Shown: piece after piece, positions 62,202 through 64,000 of the stretch
How positions within the stretch are numbered: position 1 is the first letter of the stretch
Layout of the letters: the number at the start of each line of letters is the position of its first letter
Assembly: GCA_024648695.1 (NCBI GenBank)
Contig: JACAVV010000014.1
Coordinates: forward strand, 62,001 to 126,000
Length of the DNA stretch: 64,000 nt
Direction of reading: 5' to 3'
From: Nitrospina sp.
GTDB taxonomy: Bacteria; Nitrospinota; Nitrospinia; Nitrospinales; JACRGP01
Made by a program: the position numbers and the translations under genes
Notes under the pieces: generated by a model
The model's database searches: none
What the model was told of the DNA's origin: nothing
Seen by the model: only the letters and a program-made list of their open reading frames with translations

Positions 62202-63283
62202 ATCCGGAATTCTGGAAAGACAAAAAAGTTTTCCTGACCGGCCATACAGGGTTCAAAGGCTCCTGGCTCAGTCTTTGGCTAAAAAGCCTGGGGGCCGATC
62301 TGACAGGTTATTCCTTACCACCACCCACGAAACCCAGTTTTTTCGAATTGGCCCAGGTAGGCGATGGAGTTACTTCCCTTCTGAAGGATATCCGCGACTT
62401 CAAAACCTTTTCCACGGCCCTTAAGGATCGTCAACCGGAGATCGTGATTCATATGGCCGCACAACCTCTGGTCCGTTACTCCTACGAAAACCCGGTCGAA
62501 ACTTATGAAACCAACGTGATGGGCACCGTTCATTTGCTGGAAGCCGCAAGGCAATGTTCGGGCATAAAGGCCATTTTGGTGGTTACCAGCGACAAATGTT
62601 ACGAGAACCGCGCCTGGCACTGGGGGTACCGCGAGAACGAGGCTATGGGAGGTAGCGATCCCTATTCCAGTAGCAAGGGTTGTACGGAACTGGTGGCGCA
62701 GGCGATGCAAAAGTCTTTTTTTTCCAATGATACCTATGATCAACATGGCGTTGCCGTTGCCACAGCGCGGGCAGGTAACGCTATTGGGGGAGGGGACTGG
62801 TCAGAAGACCGCCTCGTTCCCGATATCATTTCCGGAATATTGGAAGGTAAGGAAATCGATATCCGCAACCCGCAGGCCATCCGTCCCTGGCAACATGCCC
62901 TGGAACCTCTAGGAGGCTATATGATGCTGGTGGAGAAATTAGTTGAGGAAGGTCCTGCCTACGCCGAAGCCTGGAATTTCGGACCGGAAAACGCGGACTG
63001 CCAACCGGTTTCCTATTTAGCGGAAAAAATTATTCGGCTTTGGGGCGATTCCGCCCGTTGGAAACAGGATATGAATCAGCATCCCCACGAGGCGGCTTTT
63101 TTAAAGCTTGATTGCTCCAAAGCGAAGGCACGCTTGCATTGGAAACCAGCCTGGAACGTGGATCGGGCATTGGAAGAGACTGTGTCCTGGTATCGCGAAT
63201 GCCAGAATCGGCCAGAAAATTTAAGAGCGTTTTCGCTCCAGCAAATCTCAAGCTATATGAAGGATTTTTCCAGTCAATCTTGA
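62198..63283 (+). CDS. rfbG: CDP-glucose 4,6-dehydratase
   Basis: This 361-residue extended short-chain dehydrogenase has the NAD loop T-G-H-T-G-F-K-G near 14-21, M-A-A-Q-P-L-V-R-Y-S-Y near 87-97, V-T-S-D-K-C-Y-E near 130-137 and Y-S-S-S-K near 158-162. The G-F-K-G-S-W-L motif separates it from dTDP-glucose dehydratases. It makes CDP-4-keto-6-deoxyglucose. Cotranscribed with rfbF and rfbH. Confidence 0.94.
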   Translation: MNPEFWKDKKVFLTGHTGFKGSWLSLWLKSLGADLTGYSLPPPTKPSFFELAQVGDGVTSLLKDIRDFKTFSTALKDRQPEIVIHMAAQPLVRYSYENPVETYETNVMGTVHLLEAARQCSGIKAILVVTSDKCYENRAWHWGYRENEAMGGSDPYSSSKGCTELVAQAMQKSFFSNDTYDQHGVAVATARAGNAIGGGDWSEDRLVPDIISGILEGKEIDIRNPQAIRPWQHALEPLGGYMMLVEKLVEEGPAYAEAWNFGPENADCQPVSYLAEKIIRLWGDSARWKQDMNQHPHEAAFLKLDCSKAKARLHWKPAWNVDRALEETVSWYRECQNRPENLRAFSLQQISSYMKDFSSQS

Positions 63284-63300
63284 CTCCAAAGAATATTACC

Positions 63301-64000
63301 ATGTCAGATCAAACCAGAGAACAGCGTCTTCGCCAGGAGATTTTGGATAAGGTCGGCGAGTATTATCGCGAAATCCACCAACCGGAAGCAGATCAGGAAT
63401 TCCAGCCGGGCGTCTCCAGGGTCCCTTATGGAGGCAGGGTTTATGATGAAAAAGAAATGGTGAATCTGGTCGATTCTGCTTTGGAATTCTGGCTGACCTC
63501 AGGCCGCTACACAGATCAGTTCGAAAAGGAATTAGCCCGAAACCTGGGTGTCAAACACGCGCTGTTTGTGAATTCAGGATCCTCTGCAAATCTTCTAGCC
63601 ATGAAAGCTCTCACCTCTCCTCTATTAAAAGACAAGCGTGTTAATCCGGGTGACGAGGTGATCACGGTTGCGGCGGGATTTCCCACGACCGTGACCCCGA
63701 TCTTCGAAGCAGGGGCGTGCCCGGTTTTTCTGGATGTGAATCTGGAGGATGGTACCTACAATCTGAACGTTTCTCAATTGGAAGAAGCGCTCAGCAATAA
63801 AACCAAAGCGGTGATGGTGGCGCACACCCTGGGCAATCCCATGAACCTGTCCGCAGTAACCGAGTTTTGTGAATCCAATGGACTCTGGTTCGTTGAGGAC
63901 AATTGTGATGCGCTGGGTTCTACCTATGAAGGAAAAGCTACCGGGTCTTTTGGTGATCTTGCCACCTCAAGCTTTTATCCTCCGCACCACATCACCACAG
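63301..64000 (+). CDS. rfbH: CDP-4-keto-6-deoxyglucose-3-dehydratase (RfbH/DdhC), 3' truncated by the window
   Basis: The first 233 codons are visible. Key parts are the N-terminal Y-Y-R-E-I-H, P-Y-G-G-R-V-Y-D-E near residue 44, F-V-N-S-G-S-S-A-N-L near 91-100, V-E-D-N-C-D-A-L-G-S near 198-207, and S-F-Y-P-P-H-H-I-T-T at the edge. The His where other family members have the PLP-binding Lys is the mark of this PMP/iron-sulfur dehydratase. It removes the 3-hydroxyl together with a separate reductase, not seen here. The gene continues beyond 64000. Confidence 0.93.
   Translation, partial: MSDQTREQRLRQEILDKVGEYYREIHQPEADQEFQPGVSRVPYGGRVYDEKEMVNLVDSALEFWLTSGRYTDQFEKELARNLGVKHALFVNSGSSANLLAMKALTSPLLKDKRVNPGDEVITVAAGFPTTVTPIFEAGACPVFLDVNLEDGTYNLNVSQLEEALSNKTKAVMVAHTLGNPMNLSAVTEFCESNGLWFVEDNCDALGSTYEGKATGSFGDLATSSFYPPHHITT

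Overview
The window looks like chromosome of a Gram-negative, LPS-bearing bacterium of moderate GC. It carries lpxD, a LolCD lipoprotein-release system, type IV pilus/type II secretion genes, complex I subunit N, a cytochrome-like exported protein and an O-antigen dideoxysugar locus. Gene order and family mix fit the Nitrospinota (Nitrospina-like) best. This is inference: there is no rRNA or marker set here to prove it. No tRNA, rRNA, CRISPR array, transposase or phage gene was seen.

Layout. 1-9.5 kb, minus strand: RNA polymerase omega, threonine aldolase with a small membrane protein, an SOS pair (lexA, dinB), a small zinc-ribbon protein, a large MMPL/RND exporter and NADP glutamate dehydrogenase. 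Three copies of a ~127-bp intergenic repeat lie around lexA, and a fourth lies at 16.1 kb. 9.7-21 kb, minus strand: a type IV pilus-like block (two prepilins, PilC/GspF, PilB/GspE) with a sigma-54 two-component pair, plus an AT-rich YfhO-type membrane protein. 21.3-22.5 kb: a formylglycine-generating-enzyme-like protein with N-terminal heme-type motifs. 22.7-29.5 kb, plus strand: LipM-like lipoate enzyme, MBL hydrolase, FG-GAP lipoprotein, GCS2 ligase, aspartoacylase-like hydrolase, YjbQ, a small zinc protein and Dtd. 29.5-32.3 kb, minus strand: TPR lipoprotein and a lone nuoN. 32.7-40.9 kb, plus strand: one exported 2714-residue protein with a TolB-like propeller, TPR arrays and two CHAT domains, one degenerate and one with an intact His/Cys dyad. 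40.9-44.3 kb: TVP38-family protein, aldo/keto reductase and MsbA-like exporter. 44.3-58.4 kb, minus strand: a long housekeeping series (pheT, coiled-coil protein, zapA, a probable 6S RNA, formyl-THF cyclo-ligase, rny, lysS, lolC, lolD, lpxD, LRR protein, accA, DUF1326, DUF2182). 58.8-64 kb, plus strand: a tightly coupled CDP-3,6-dideoxyhexose operon (paratose synthase, paratose 2-epimerase, GT2, rfbF, rfbG, rfbH) that runs off the window.

How the parts work together. The pilus block carries its own histidine kinase and NtrC-type activator, and the main prepilin has a well-spaced -24/-12 element, which points to PilSR-type control. lexA has a strong promoter with a 7-7-7 inverted repeat just downstream, which is a candidate autoregulatory operator. 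The sugar operon encodes enzymes for nearly all of the route from glucose-1-phosphate to CDP-paratose/CDP-tyvelose. The most unusual object is the tandem TPR-CHAT giant. The second is the repeat family, which abuts stop codons and supplies the C-terminal tails of two unrelated proteins.
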